From Sepioteuthis lessoniana (lineage: Eukaryota; Mollusca; Cephalopoda; Myopsida; Loliginidae): a stretch of 64,000 nucleotides of DNA. The number at the start of each line of letters is the position of its first letter. The stretch's first letter is position 1. The stretch spans positions 46,100,555-46,164,554 of the forward strand of contig OY757934.1 of assembly GCA_963585895.1 (NCBI GenBank), written 5' to 3'. Shown piece by piece: positions 1 to 9,892 of this stretch. Made by a program: the position numbers and the translations under genes. Under the pieces are notes generated by a model that had not been told where the DNA came from, did not search any database, and was given only the letters and a program-made list of their open reading frames with translations.

Positions 1-248
1 CTTGTTCAATATTGCTCTCAACATTCTTGTGTAATTACCGCCTAGCTTCTTCTCCAGCCGTTTAGTTAGCGTCCAAGTAGTGCATCCATATAGCAGTATC
101 GATACGACCGCTGCCTGGAAGAAACTGCATTTCATTTTATCGGTTAGGTCTGATTTCCATATAATCGATAGCCTATTGATAGCTGTCCATGCTTTCGTTA
201 GCCGTGTGTCGATGTCTTTTTCGATTGATGAGACACTGCTTCTTAGGT
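1..248 (-). mobile_element. LINE-E fragment (reverse transcriptase C-terminal region)
   Basis: The minus strand reads KRLEKKLGGNYTRMLRAILNK, followed upstream by the TTWTL-type region. This is the C-terminal part of a non-LTR reverse transcriptase that recurs about ten times in the window. The copy is truncated at both ends, by the window edge and by the mariner M1 junction. Clade (RTE- or Jockey-like) is inferred, not proven. Confidence 0.75.
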
Positions 249-300
249 TGTGCATGTTTAAGAATTACAAAAACTTACTGAAACAACTAAGAAACTTTGT

Positions 301-892
301 TTGCTTGTTTGTTTTTTGTTTTTTTATTCTATGGCATATCAACCTTTGTAGGTTATTTAACGCCAAATCCATTTTTATGTAAATAATCTGTTCTATTGAA
401 AACAGTTCAGTTTAGCATAAGTACACAGTTTAATTGTCAAAAACATTTCCATTTCAAACTATTCAAGCAGTTATATGTAATAATTCAGTTAAGTGTAAAT
501 ACAGTTTTAATGTCGAAAAAGTTCTATTTGAAATAATTCAGTTAAGCATAAGCACGCAGTTTAAGTGTAAGTACGGTTTAATTGTCAAAAACGTTTATAT
601 TTCAAGCTATTCAGTTTACTTAATTCATTTTAGCATAAGTATGCTGTTAGTTCTATTTAACTCATAGATAGGACCCTATCAGGTGCTACCACTCCGGGCC
701 AGAGTGGTCCGGGCCAGAGTGGACCTGGGAGCGATGGCAATGAAGGGGTACTCCGCATTCCCCAAAGCTCCAGCACTGCTGGAACCTCACCATCAGGTTG
801 TTTATTGTCATATCCAGGACACTCGTTAGGGGGGTCTTACCCCTCTGCAGAGAAGCAGTCGGTGTATTTTACAGCCTCAGCCGACTGGGCAA
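301..892 (-). mobile_element. Repeat B copy inserted in mariner M1
   Basis: This is a full-length B copy in reverse: the hairpin tail (tggcatatcaacctttgtag) is at the left and the cagccgactgggc head at the right. It is flanked by the 12-bp duplication aagaaactttgt (289-300 and 893-904), so it is a genuine retrotransposition event that defines B's ends. Confidence 0.85.
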
Positions 893-1021
893 AAGAAACT
901 TTGTATTGTTTTGGGCCATGGCGTTAATACAGACGACCAAGTCTGAAACTGGTTTTCACAATTTCCTTTTAGTGATACATCATTAAGAGATGATTCTACA
1001 CTTGGACGCTACCAATCTTTG

Positions 1022-1258
1022 GTTTGGTTTCTTTGTTTAATGGCATATCAACCTTCGTGGGTTATTTAATGCCAAAGCCATTCTTCTGTAAAAACAGCAG
1101 TGGTACTTTAAACCCATAACTGGGAGGATAAGGGGGTTCATACTTTTCTCAAGTGTATTTGTTGGAAAGTGTACGTAATTGTGTGACTGCGGTTCGAACT
1201 TGCTCACTACGATTCTGCAGTCCATCGCTTTACCCATTACACCACGAAAACACCGCCC
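1022..1258 (-). mobile_element. SINE A copy inserted in mariner M1
   Basis: Read on the minus strand it has a tRNA-like head (box A near ggtgtaatgg, box B near gttcgaac), the central domain and the hairpin tail. The flanking direct repeat cgctaccaatctttg (starting near 1008 and again near 1259) is the target-site duplication. Confidence 0.85.
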
Positions 1259-1935
1259 GCTACCAATCTTTGCAAAAATATTAAAGAATTAGAACTTGAT
1301 CTTAACACATCCTAATCCATAATCTGCGGCAGCTTGAAAAAGAACGGGAAAGTGAATATACTGGGTGTTTGGGTTATTTCATATTATTAGTGAGAATAAT
1401 GACGATCGGATATCCATAACGTCATGTCTTTCAAGGCAGAAAAATGACCCGTTTCTCAAGAATATCATTACTGCTGACGAAAAATGGATATTTTCTGGCA
1501 TAATTCAACCCCAAAAGCTGTGGATTAAGAAGGATGAATCTCTACGAAGATAGAGCTTCGTAGAAGAAAAGTTATTCTGTATGTAAGATCGGATCACCAC
1601 GGTATTATTCATTTTGAGTTTTTAAACCACAATCAGACACACAATGTAGAATTATACTCTTCACAGTTGCAACGTATGCATAGAAATCTTCGAAGAAAAC
1701 GTCTCGTACTCGTCAGTCGGAGGAACGTTGTTTTTCATGACGATAACACAAGGTCTCACTCAGCAAGAATCATACAAAAAATATTGGATTTAGGCTGGTC
1801 TGTTTTACCCTACCCACCATATTCACAAGAATTTGTGATTTCTATGTCTTTCGTTCTCTACTCTGAGAGACAAAATAAATAGATAAATAAATAATAATCT
1901 AAGATCAGGCGAAAATATTTGTGGAAAATTTCTTG

Positions 1936-2492
1936 ATGGTTGGTTGGTTGTTTGGTTTTATGGCATATCAACCCTTGTAGGTCATTTAACGCCAAACCCA
2001 TTTTTATGTAAATAATCTGGTCTATTTAAAAAGTTCAGTTTAGCATAAATACACAATTTAATTGTCAAAAACATTTATATATCAAACTATTCAAGACGTT
2101 ATTAGTAACAATTCAGTTAAGTGTAAATACAGTTTTAATGTCGAAAAACAGATCTATTTCAAATAATTCAGTTAAGCATAAGCATGCACTTTAAATATAA
2201 GTACAGTTTAAGTGTCAAAAACATTTCTATTTCAAGCTATTCAGTTTAGCATAAGTATGCTGTTAGTTCTATTCAACCCATAGATAGGGCCCTATCAGGT
2301 GCTACCACTCCGGGACAGAGTGGACCTGGGAGCGATGGCAATGAAGGGGTACTCCAGATTCCCCAAAGCTCCAGCACTGCTGGAACCTCACCATCAGATT
2401 GTTTAGTGTCATATCCAGGACTCTCGTTAGGGCGGGTCTTACCCCTTTGCAGAGGTGCAGTCAGTGTATTCTACAGCCCCAGCTGACTGGGT
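1936..2492 (-). mobile_element. Repeat B copy inserted in the 3' part of mariner M1
   Basis: It begins with a (GGTT)n tract and hairpin tail and ends with agctgactgggt. An imperfect duplication (aaaatttcttga against aaaagatttattga) borders it. The mariner reading resumes directly after it. Confidence 0.8.
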
Positions 2493-2575
2493 AAAAGATT
2501 TATTGAGCTTGAAACCAGCTGAAATTTACCGAAGACGAATTAACGAGCCACCTCATAAAGGGTAAAGAAATTTAG

Positions 2576-2990
2576 AATAATGACGGATGTACAATATTTT
2601 GAAATTAATTCAGTGTTAAATTCTCCCCGATTAAATTTCACTTTACTATAACAGAAAGTAGACACAACCTAATTGTTCAAAATCATCTTAAACATAATTT
2701 ATTTCAGCCATAGATGAGATTCGAACAGGTACTATTTTTACGAGTTAAAATGGACCAAGGGGTAATTTTCAGAGATCCAGAACTGAAGCCTCACCACAAC
2801 ATTATTGTTTTCTTTTCTTTTGTTCTTTTTCTCTTGTTCTGGACATAAATTAATGCTGGAAAGACCAAATAAAGGAGAGCAAAGGTCAGAAAAGTGTGTA
2901 CCGCCAAACTTCTAAATGTAAAAGTCTTGTCTGTCTGCCAGCCGACGTGCTAAAAATCAGCATGCAAATTCATGACTTTTACTTGTCTCG
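2576..2990. other. Unassigned AT-rich interval
   Basis: No protein similarity or repeat family recognised. The block 2690-2770 weakly resembles the middle of repeat B (gccatagatgagattcgaacaggtac), so a very old B remnant is possible. Confidence 0.3.
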
Positions 2991-3475
2991 AACACTGGGG
3001 CTACAGAATACACTGACTACATCCCTGCAGAGGGTCAAGACTCTCCCAGCGAGTGTCCTGTATATGACACTAAACAATCTGATGGTGAGGTTCCAGTAAT
3101 GCAGGAACTTTGGGAAATGCGGAGTACCCCTTTATTGCCATTGCTCCCAGGTCCAGTCTGGCCAGGAGTGGTAACACTTGACTGGGTCCTATCTATGGGT
3201 CAAATACAAATAAACTGCATACTTATGCTAAAATGAGTTGTTTGAAAAAGAACTGTTTTAGCATTTAACTGTGTTAAACAAAAATCTGTACTTATTCTAA
3301 ACTGAATTGTTTGAAATAGAATTGTTTTGACATTTAATTGTGTATAAATAAAAAAAAACTATACTTATACCAAATTGAATTGTTTTAAAATTTTATCAAA
3401 ATGACTTAAATTCACAATAAATGACCCGAAAAGGGTTTATACGCCGTAAAACAAAACAACAAACCAACCAACCCA
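2991..3475 (+). mobile_element. Repeat B copy
   Basis: Starts with ctggggctacagaatacac, contains the gatggtgaggttccag block and the repeated ttgtttgaaatagaa segments, and ends in a decayed hairpin tail (gggtttatacgccgtaaaac) followed by an AAC-rich tail. Confidence 0.8.
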
Positions 3476-3975
3476 CCTTGGCACCAATTAAGAAACAAGC
3501 AACAACCTAATCGACGTGGGTGGGTCAAAATTCATAAGCTTAAAAGTGCACATGCTGACGTCATATCTACAGTTAATGAATTATCCGACTAATGGACACT
3601 GCAACACCGATGGAAGAAGTGTAGTGACCGCAAGAGAGACAATGTTGAAAAATAAATCTCATTTGGTCACATTCCATGTGAATATCTTGGTCAGCCTATG
3701 AACTTTTCAGCCGACCCTCGTATGAGACGGGCCACTTGTTGCATTTGTTTTTTCAACTTTGAAAACTCCTCCTTCGTCTCTTCCATCATCTTTGCCTCCC
3801 CCACGCCGCTTTTCTGTCATTCGTTTCTCGCCGCCTCCACCATTTCAAGACTGATGATTACTTTTCTCACACCACTCTTCACTCCCACCTCAAATTGAAG
3901 ATAGATATCTTGTTTACTCCACAAACGGGGTGCGGAGAAGATAGGTAAGAAAAAAAAACCCAAGTCAGTGGAAGG
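3476..3975. other. Unassigned interval with pyrimidine-rich 3700-3900
   Basis: Nothing recognised. The part at 3700-3900 is less AT-rich than its surroundings. Short open frames exist on both strands, but none has a recognisable domain. Confidence 0.3.
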
Positions 3976-4284
3976 AAGGAAGAAAGAAAGGAAGGAAGAC
4001 AAAAAAGCGTACAGAAATGAAAGTAGCAAAGAAGTAAAAGACAGAAGAAAAGAAAGAGAGGCCGAAATAAGGAAGGAAAAAATAAGAAGAAAGTAAGATA
4101 GGGACAGAAGAAAGATGGTATGAAAGAAGTAGTAAAAAAAAGAAGGAAGGAAGAAATGAAGGAAAAAAAAAAAAAGAAAAAGGTAAACGAGAGAAGACAG
4201 AAATGAAAGAAGTAAGGAAGTGAAAAAAATAAAGAGGAATAGAAAGGAAAAAAAAACAGTTAGTGAAGAGAGGAGGAGGAGGAG

Positions 4285-4334
<50 letters not shown>

Positions 4335-4340
4335 AAGGAT
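3976..4340. repeat. Purine-rich low-complexity tract (GGAA)n/(GGA)n/(GA)n
   Basis: About 360 bp almost entirely of A and G on the plus strand, passing from GGAA-like repeats to (GGA)n and a pure (GA)n run at about 4280-4331. No gene content. Confidence 0.9.
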
Positions 4341-4624
4341 CTATATAAAATAATAAAAAAAAGTAAAATTTTGAGCTCGGTGGAGTGCTGATTATGGAAA
4401 AGGTTGGAATGATTGCTCGTTTTGATAATTCATAAATAAGATCGCCTTTTTGGTATTGATTACCAGGAAGATGTCGCTGTTGGCCACTGTTGAGGGAGGT
4501 GATGTTGACCTGCTTAAAAGTCGTTCTTTTTCCTCAGATAGAAATATTATAATAATATATACATTCACGTGCGAGCGTAAGTGCGTGACAGTACTTATGA
4601 TTCATAGTGATCTCTTTATGCTTT

Positions 4625-5189
4625 AGGGCCCAGACGGCTGGGGCTCTAGAATACACCGTTTGGAGAATGATATGACTCCTCCATTGAATGTCCAAGATAT
4701 GACACTATAACAAACTGATGGCGAGACGGCAGTAAGGCTGGAGCTTTGGGGAATACGAAGTACTCTTTTATTGCCATCGCTCCTAGGTCCATTTTCGCCC
4801 AGAGTGGTAGATTCTGATTGGGTCCTATCTATGGATCAAATAGAACTAAACTGTGTACTTATGCTACATTAAATTGCTTGAAACAGAGCTGTTTTGACAT
4901 TTAAACTACGCATTTATGTTAAACTGAATTGTTAGAAATAGAACTGTTTGATCATTTAACTGTGTAGACAAATGACTGATGTTTAATTAAATTGTTAGTG
5001 ATACATAAAAATTCTAGAAACCATTTAACTTTGTTGATTAGATTGAATAGCTTGACATAGAATTGTTTTTGACATTTAAACTATGTATTAATGCTAACCT
5101 AGATTGTTCGAAATAGAACTGTTTATAGGTATAAAAATCGATTTGGCATTAAATAACTTACTATGGTTGATATGCCATAAAACCAAACT
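4625..5189 (+). mobile_element. Repeat B copy
   Basis: Head agacggctggggctctagaatac, middle gctcctaggtccattttcgcccagagtgg, several ttgtttgaaatagaac-like repeats, and the hairpin tail ggcattaaataacttactatggttgatatgcc. The 285 bp before it (4340-4624) hold nothing I recognise. Confidence 0.8.
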
Positions 5190-5202
5190 TTGTTGTGCTT
5201 TA

Positions 5203-5204
<2 letters not shown>

Positions 5205-5249
<45 letters not shown>
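5205..5249. repeat. (TA)n microsatellite abutting element G1
   Basis: Perfect TA run that ends exactly where the G-element homology begins. The other G copy is also bordered by a TA run on this side. Confidence 0.95.
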
Positions 5250-5251
<2 letters not shown>

Positions 5252-5549
5252 CATCCATAGACAGACTGTTTCGTTCTATCAGAACTCTTCAGTGTGGCTA
5301 GACACCCCGGACGTTCGAAGCCGGGATCGAAACTCGCCCAACTTTACGTTAGACTAAGTTTCAGACCTCTCGGCCACCAAGCGGACCACGTTGGCTAAGG
5401 GAATTTTTAAGGTATTTAGCAACAGCAGCAGCAGCCGTTTGTTTACATTTTTATACCCTATCGACTACCAGAGTGCTCAATTCTTTCGAAGAGCTTTGCA
5501 TTATGCGAGCGGCGGCCGACAATTCCTTCGCCAGAGTGCTCAACCCCCG
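5250..5549 (-). mobile_element. Element G1: tRNA-like head with 3' hammerhead ribozyme
   Basis: Near-identical in reverse to 57491-57797. On the minus strand the order is: a GGGGGTTGAGCACTCTGGCG start, a CTGCTG repeat, a tRNA-like block (box A TGGCCGAGAGG, box B-like GTTTCGATCCC), then a hammerhead core and a TA tract. Size (about 300 bp) and layout resemble the schistosome Sm-alpha class of ribozyme-bearing SINEs. The resemblance is architectural; identity was not tested. A (GT)n run of about 25 bp borders the other end. Confidence 0.75.
5255..5297 (-). ncRNA. Type I hammerhead ribozyme in element G1
   Basis: On the minus strand: CCACA (stem I), core CTGAAGA (fits CUGANGA), stem II GTTCT/AGAAC with a 3-nt loop, core GAAA, short stem III CAG..CUG, and a UC cleavage dinucleotide, then TATGG closing stem I. 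Stem I has one mismatch compared with copy G2. Confidence 0.75.
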
Positions 5550-5719
5550 TGTGTGTGTGTGTGTGTGTGTGTGTATAATCATTATCAAATCACATTGACA
5601 GCTCGGAGTTCCTATTCTCTCTTACCGTCCATCCTTATCATCTCTCCCTCCTGGCAAGTCCTCTAGACTGTATCATATGTCAGCACAGACCTGATGAAAG
5701 TCTTTTTCTCTTTGTATTT

Positions 5720-5915
5720 TATTACTGTTCATGTAGTGCATCCATATAGTAGCATGGACACATGTACAGCTTGGAAGAAATTCCGTTATATTTTATCGAA
5801 TAGATCTGATTTCAGTATGATCGATAACCTGTCAATAGTATTCCACGCCTTCACCAGGCGTATGTTGATGTCATTTTCAGTCGATGAGATGTTGCTGCTG
5901 AGGTATGTAAACTAG
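5720..5915 (-). mobile_element. LINE-E fragment
   Basis: About 195 bp matching the plus-strand appearance of the same LINE at 80-245 (gtagtgcatccatatag, then a ttggaagaaa block and cgatgagatgttgctgctgagg). Diverged and truncated at both ends. Confidence 0.7.
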
Positions 5916-6114
5916 TTTTCGAATTTTAGAGGCTTGCCTCTTGAGTAGAAATGAGTCCATTTTGTTTAGAACAGATGTACTCCGTTTTCATGAAGAGGCC
6001 AACGCCTTCCGTGCTTCCTCTAGGCTATGCAATAGGGATGGTGTTTTTGCGCGAAGCGTCTGCGCCGTATTAATCTGTTATATTTTCTGCAGGTCATTGA
6101 ATGAATACAAGGAA

Positions 6115-6635
6115 CTTTTTTGAAAATAGTAAAGCGATTATCTTCGGAATTTCTTTCGATAGATATAAACACTGATTTCTTTGGAATTGGTTTTTGTAAA
6201 AGTTATTTTGATTTCGCAAAAATTAGTTTTGAGGCTATTCAAAATGGTGAAAAAATCAAACAGAGTGAGTGCTCTAGGCTTGAAGAGAGGTATGTCATTA
6301 AATTTTTGCTGGCTGAGAAGTGCAAACCTGAAATTTACTAAAGAATGTGAGATGTGTTAGAAGAAGCAAGTTTTAGTCAAAAATACATATTTACTAATGG
6401 GCTTTACTTGGATTTGCTACCGCCAGCCTGGGTCAAAAAGACTGTCCATGAAGTAGAAACAAAGTGACTCTCCGGTAAAGAAAACGTTCCGAACGCAGCA
6501 GTCAGTAAAGAATGTCCTGCTGACAGTCTTTTGGACATTAAAGGAACCATCTCTATCGATTTCCTAGAAAAAGCTGAAAATGTAAATAAAACTTCCAATT
6601 GGAAACAAAACTCACCATACTTATTGAATAACACA
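6115..6635 (+). mobile_element. Mariner remnant M2 (N-terminal part plus short C-terminal part)
   Basis: The plus strand reads CSRLEERYVIKFLLAEKCKP, then further mariner N-terminal residues, then SIDFLEKAENVN and NSPYLLNN near the end. The middle of a mariner transposase, including both catalytic Asp regions, is missing, so it is a deletion derivative. It ends in a TA tract. The copy at 59420-59945 has the same layout. Confidence 0.65.
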
Positions 6636-6636
6636 C

Positions 6637-6643
6637 GTCTATA

Positions 6644-6676
<33 letters not shown>

Positions 6677-6683
6677 TACTGGT

Positions 6684-6738
<55 letters not shown>

Positions 6739-6771
6739 CCTCATATATATATATATATATATATATATTAA
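6637..6771. repeat. Interrupted (TA)n tract
   Basis: About 135 bp of TA runs interrupted by short non-TA segments. Borders the mariner remnant on its left. Confidence 0.95.
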
Positions 6772-6880
6772 ACATGTTTGATTAAAGAGAACAGAGTCTT
6801 CATCATGCCGATTTTATCGTTGATCCGTTCAAGTGTTCGTATAAGTCATTTGACTTCTAGTTGGAATGAATACAAGAAGG
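6772..6880. repeat. Dispersed repeat K, copy 1
   Basis: Shares aaacatgtttgattaaa and a following gttcaagtgt..taagtc..agttggaat pattern with 36838-36990. Family unknown. Both copies lie beside microsatellites. Confidence 0.45.
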
Positions 6881-7049
6881 TGCAATACATCTATCTGTCT
6901 TTCTATCTCATTCTATTAGTATCTATCTATCTATCTAAGCCATTATTTTTATCATATCTTTCAGCCTGTCTTCACCTAACAATTTATCTCTACGTAAATA
7001 TCTTTTTCATTTTATTTTTCTGTCGGTTTATTTTACTGACTTATATTTG

Positions 7050-7200
7050 AATAAACAGATGAGAAAGATAATTTACGAATATTTGGATGTGTTGTCAGTA
7101 TTTTCTTCACCATAAACAGACGAGAAAGACTTACGAATATTTCGATGTGCTGTTTGCATCTTCTTCAGCATGAATAAAATGGAATACACCAGTTTTATAG
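7050..7200. repeat. Dispersed repeat J, first part, present as a tandem pair
   Basis: Two imperfect units of about 70 bp (acgaatatttggatgtg and acgaatatttcgatgtgctg). Similar to 26783-26825. On the minus strand the better unit contains CTGAAGA, a GATG/CATC pair and GAAA, which weakly recalls a hammerhead core. Confidence 0.5.
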
Positions 7201-7439
7201 AAAGACAAATAAAAAAAAAAAAGGAGGACAACAACAGCCACGATAAAATATAGATAATATACATTCATTTGAAGTTCGTGAAATAATTCAGTTTAAATAC
7301 ACAGATGCGAATTTTTTGCGATTCCTAAAATAAATTTAGAAAATAGTCTTAGTATAAAATTTGAAGGAAAAGGAAGAAAGAGATATTTTCACTAAATTTA
7401 GAGAAATCATATGTAAGAAATATGCTCGTTTGATTAAAA

Positions 7440-7580
7440 AAAGGCACTGGGTGACGTCATCAGTTAAGTCTTTTAGCTGAGCCATCGGGGTGTTTCGGGT
7501 CTTTCAACATAATACCCCCTCTTTGTCTACTCGGCCCATCCCGGGATGATCATTTCCAGGTTCACCACCCAAAACTAAAA
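7440..7580. repeat. Dispersed repeat J, second part
   Basis: gtttcgggtctttcaacat followed by ataccccctc recurs almost unchanged at 26843-26880, again just right of the first J part. The two parts therefore travel together. Between them (7200-7440) lies unassigned AT-rich sequence. Confidence 0.55.
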
Positions 7581-8090
7581 GGCTTCTAGCTAAGTTCGCT
7601 TTATAAAGATTTGCCAACGCACTTTACAAAAGTGTCTTAAAAAGAACTTAATTCAATTGTTTATTTGCTCATGAACAGAAATGATTTAAAATCTCCGTAG
7701 CTTGACATAATTACTAACTAAATTTTGACAGAAAATTTTCACTGTATAATTTTGGATTAAAGTTTTGTATTAAAAACGAAGGAGATTATGTTGAAAATAA
7801 TCTGTAAAATAAATGCCTTTTTTTTAAAAATGAGGACTGCCTTATCTATCTATCTATCAATCTATCTATCTATTGAACTAAAAGTTTGAGCTCAGTTTTG
7901 TGTATGACAACGAAAAATAAATGAACTTCGTATTTTCTTCCTTGCGGTAAAAGATATCCTGCCTCACACCATTTACATAGTCTTTTGGTCATCTCTACGA
8001 GAGACAAATAGTTCTCTCCCAACTTATATGGACTTAGACCAGAGTCTTCAACCTTTTCCATCCTAGGGTGACAAATATGAATTTAGGAAG
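7581..8090. other. Unassigned interval with a (CTAT)n run
   Basis: No recognised coding or repeat content apart from a short tetranucleotide repeat at 7845-7872. Confidence 0.3.
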
Positions 8091-8094
8091 GTGC

Positions 8095-8935
8095 GGGGCT
8101 CAGGGCGATCTTTAAAGAACAGAAAAAAACAACCCAGCTTAATTCACAAGGCAACAATTTCAATTTATTAATGAAACATCTGATGCTGTTTTCAAACATA
8201 AATGACGAGGGATGAATAAAGCAGTTGACTGATGGAGCACTTCAGACAATCGATGATTTACAAATTGCAGACGCAACCGTGCTCTCAGCATACCTCATTT
8301 TGGAGAACTGTTCACAGCGGTATCTCGTGCCAAACGTGCTCACTACTTGCTGAGCGTGGGTAATAAGATTGGGAAATCATTCAAACGGAAACACGTGGTT
8401 CTTATAAAATTCCTGGATGTAGCGAACAAGGAACATGAAATCTTCTGAAAAAAGGTCAACGAGTTCCATATGCAGTGGATACTTCCCTGGCTTTTGCTGG
8501 GCCGTCGGGCATTCGTGCCAGATGGGGTATCGAAATCAATGGCAGATTCGAGGCCGAAAGCCCCCAATTTCGGCTGGGCCACCTTCGGGTGGGCGAGCTG
8601 CTTTTTTGACTCCTATGCACCCCTTGTATCGCACTAGACCTCTCGGTCTAGTTCAAGCTATATTCTGGCATACGTGCCTTGATCTAGATTTAGGTCCGTG
8701 ATAGTGCTAGCCTCATTAGACCCACATTGCACTTAATGGGTTAATGACCAGCAGGGTTCGAGTTTCGACTCGTTCCCGACCTTCCCCTCCCCTTTATCCA
8801 CACTTTAATCGGCTTTCGGGCTTTTAACCTTGTGTCAAGTCCTGTCTGGTGGGAGGCAGCGACAAATAATCCATCTGCAGTTGTAATGTTACAAATTCAA
8901 CATCAAAAGCGAAGAGAAAAATTTTAAATAATTAG
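8095..8935 (-). pseudogene. hAT-type transposase C-terminal fragment, split by repeat F
   Basis: On the minus strand, LQLQMELVDL is followed by DFYKNHVFPFE, FPNLITHAQQVVSTFGTRYR and CEQFSKMRYAESTVASAICK. The STFGTRYRCEQ..FSKM pattern is the hAT C-terminal dimerisation region, as in GTF2IRD2- and ZBED-like proteins. Stops are present and repeat F (8476-8869) sits within the reading. I favour a dead transposon over a domesticated gene because both ends fade out. Confidence 0.7.
8476..8869 (+). mobile_element. Repeat F copy 1
   Basis: About 394 bp, matching 38113-38503 along its full length (gggccgtcgggcattcgtg, cagattcgaggccgaaag, cattagacccacattgcac, gtgggaggcagcgacaaat). It is flanked by tccat[a/c]tgcag at 8465-8475 and 8870-8880, a target-site duplication. 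It holds a box B-like gggttcgagtttc, suggesting tRNA ancestry. Confidence 0.8.
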
Positions 8936-9001
8936 TTGACAAATAATATTTAATAAATGTACAAACAGAATTTGGCATTAAATAACACACAAGGGTTGAT
9001 A

Positions 9002-9396
9002 TCACCATCATCATCATCATGTCGTGCTGGTAGCACGGATATCCCTGACCATCTCTCGCCATTTTTCCCTATCGTTCATCGCCTCAGGCAGGTCTTCTGG
9101 ACAACATCCCGTATCCTCACATAGTTGCTGAATGTATGTTCGTGCTGGTCGTCCTGCTTTTGTACGGCCATGTGTGGGGGTCCATAACAATACATCATTT
9201 ATGAGTTCGTCCCTGCTTCTCCAGCAGTGTCCTGCATGTCTGGTTCGTCTAACTTGAATAGTTTTCGTGATAGGAGGCAGGTGGCCGTACAGTTGGTGTC
9301 TTGTGAGGTGTTGCCACCAGGACTTGTTCAAGATTGCTCGCAGAATTCTTGTGTAATTGCTGTCTAGCTTCTTCTCAAGTCGTTTTATTAAACAAC
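9002..9396 (-). mobile_element. LINE-E 3' end with (TGATGA)n tail
   Basis: The minus strand encodes an open C-terminus: KSWWQHLTRHQLYGHLPPIT, RRTRHAGHCWRSRDEL, GRPARTYIQQLCEDTGC, EDLPEAMNDREKWREMVRDI, then a stop near a TGATGA repeat. The very short 3' UTR and trinucleotide-type tail suit an RTE-like LINE. 5' truncated. Confidence 0.85.
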
Positions 9397-9581
9397 CAAC
9401 CAATTAAAAAAGGGGTTAGAAATTCAGTTGAGAAGTTAAGTTAATATTACTGATCCAAATCTAGAAAAATATAAAACTAATTATTTTTTCGAGGTTATCT
9501 GAGATCTCCGAATGAACATGAGGCTATCCTCCGTATCCCAGGCTCTATGTAAGCAAACCAGTAACCCGTAATAAATGATTA

Positions 9582-9800
9582 GTTTGGTTTCTTTGTTTGA
9601 TGGCATATCAAAGTTGGTAGGTTATTTAATGCCAAAGACATCATTGTGGTAGAACATTTGTAGTACTATTTAACTGATAGCTGAGGGGAATAAGAGAGTC
9701 TTTACCTTTTCCAAGGGTATTAGTCCAAAAGTGAACATAAAAGTGCAACTGGGGTTCAAACTCGCTTACTACGATATCACAATTGAGAACATTCATCATT
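9582..9800 (-). mobile_element. SINE A copy, diverged
   Basis: Hairpin-tail side at left (ctttgtttgatggcatatc), central domain (ttaccttttccaagggtatt) and box B-like gttcaaact. The head is partly lost. Confidence 0.7.
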
Positions 9801-9892
9801 ATGAGACGGGTACTCCTCAGTAGCAAATGAACGATAAAACGTCTTTTAAGCGCAATTATCCTAAACGCTAATAAAAGCGACTGAACGTCCTT

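Larger units (their letters stand above)
250..2575 (+). mobile_element. Mariner element M1, transposase broken and split by three repeats
   Basis: Transposase pieces lie at about 256-300, 905-1021, 1259-1935 and 2493-2570. Visible motifs are LSRQKNDPFLKNIITADEKW (catalytic-region TADEKW), GIIHFEFLNHNQT, HDDNTRSHSARI (second catalytic Asp region), WSVLPYPPYS and, after the last insertion, LKPAEIYRRRIN. The order matches a mariner transposase of about 345 residues. Inserted repeats (B, A, B) separate the pieces, and stops and frame changes make it a pseudogene. Terminal inverted repeats were not identified. Confidence 0.85.

Noticed and set aside
3817-4029. Minus-strand frame upstream of the purine tract
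   Set aside because: Half of it is translation of the GGAA-like tract; no domain in the remainder.
8479-8701. 88-codon open frame near 8435-8701 as a gene
   Set aside because: It runs through repeat F, which is bounded by a target duplication and occurs elsewhere without this frame.
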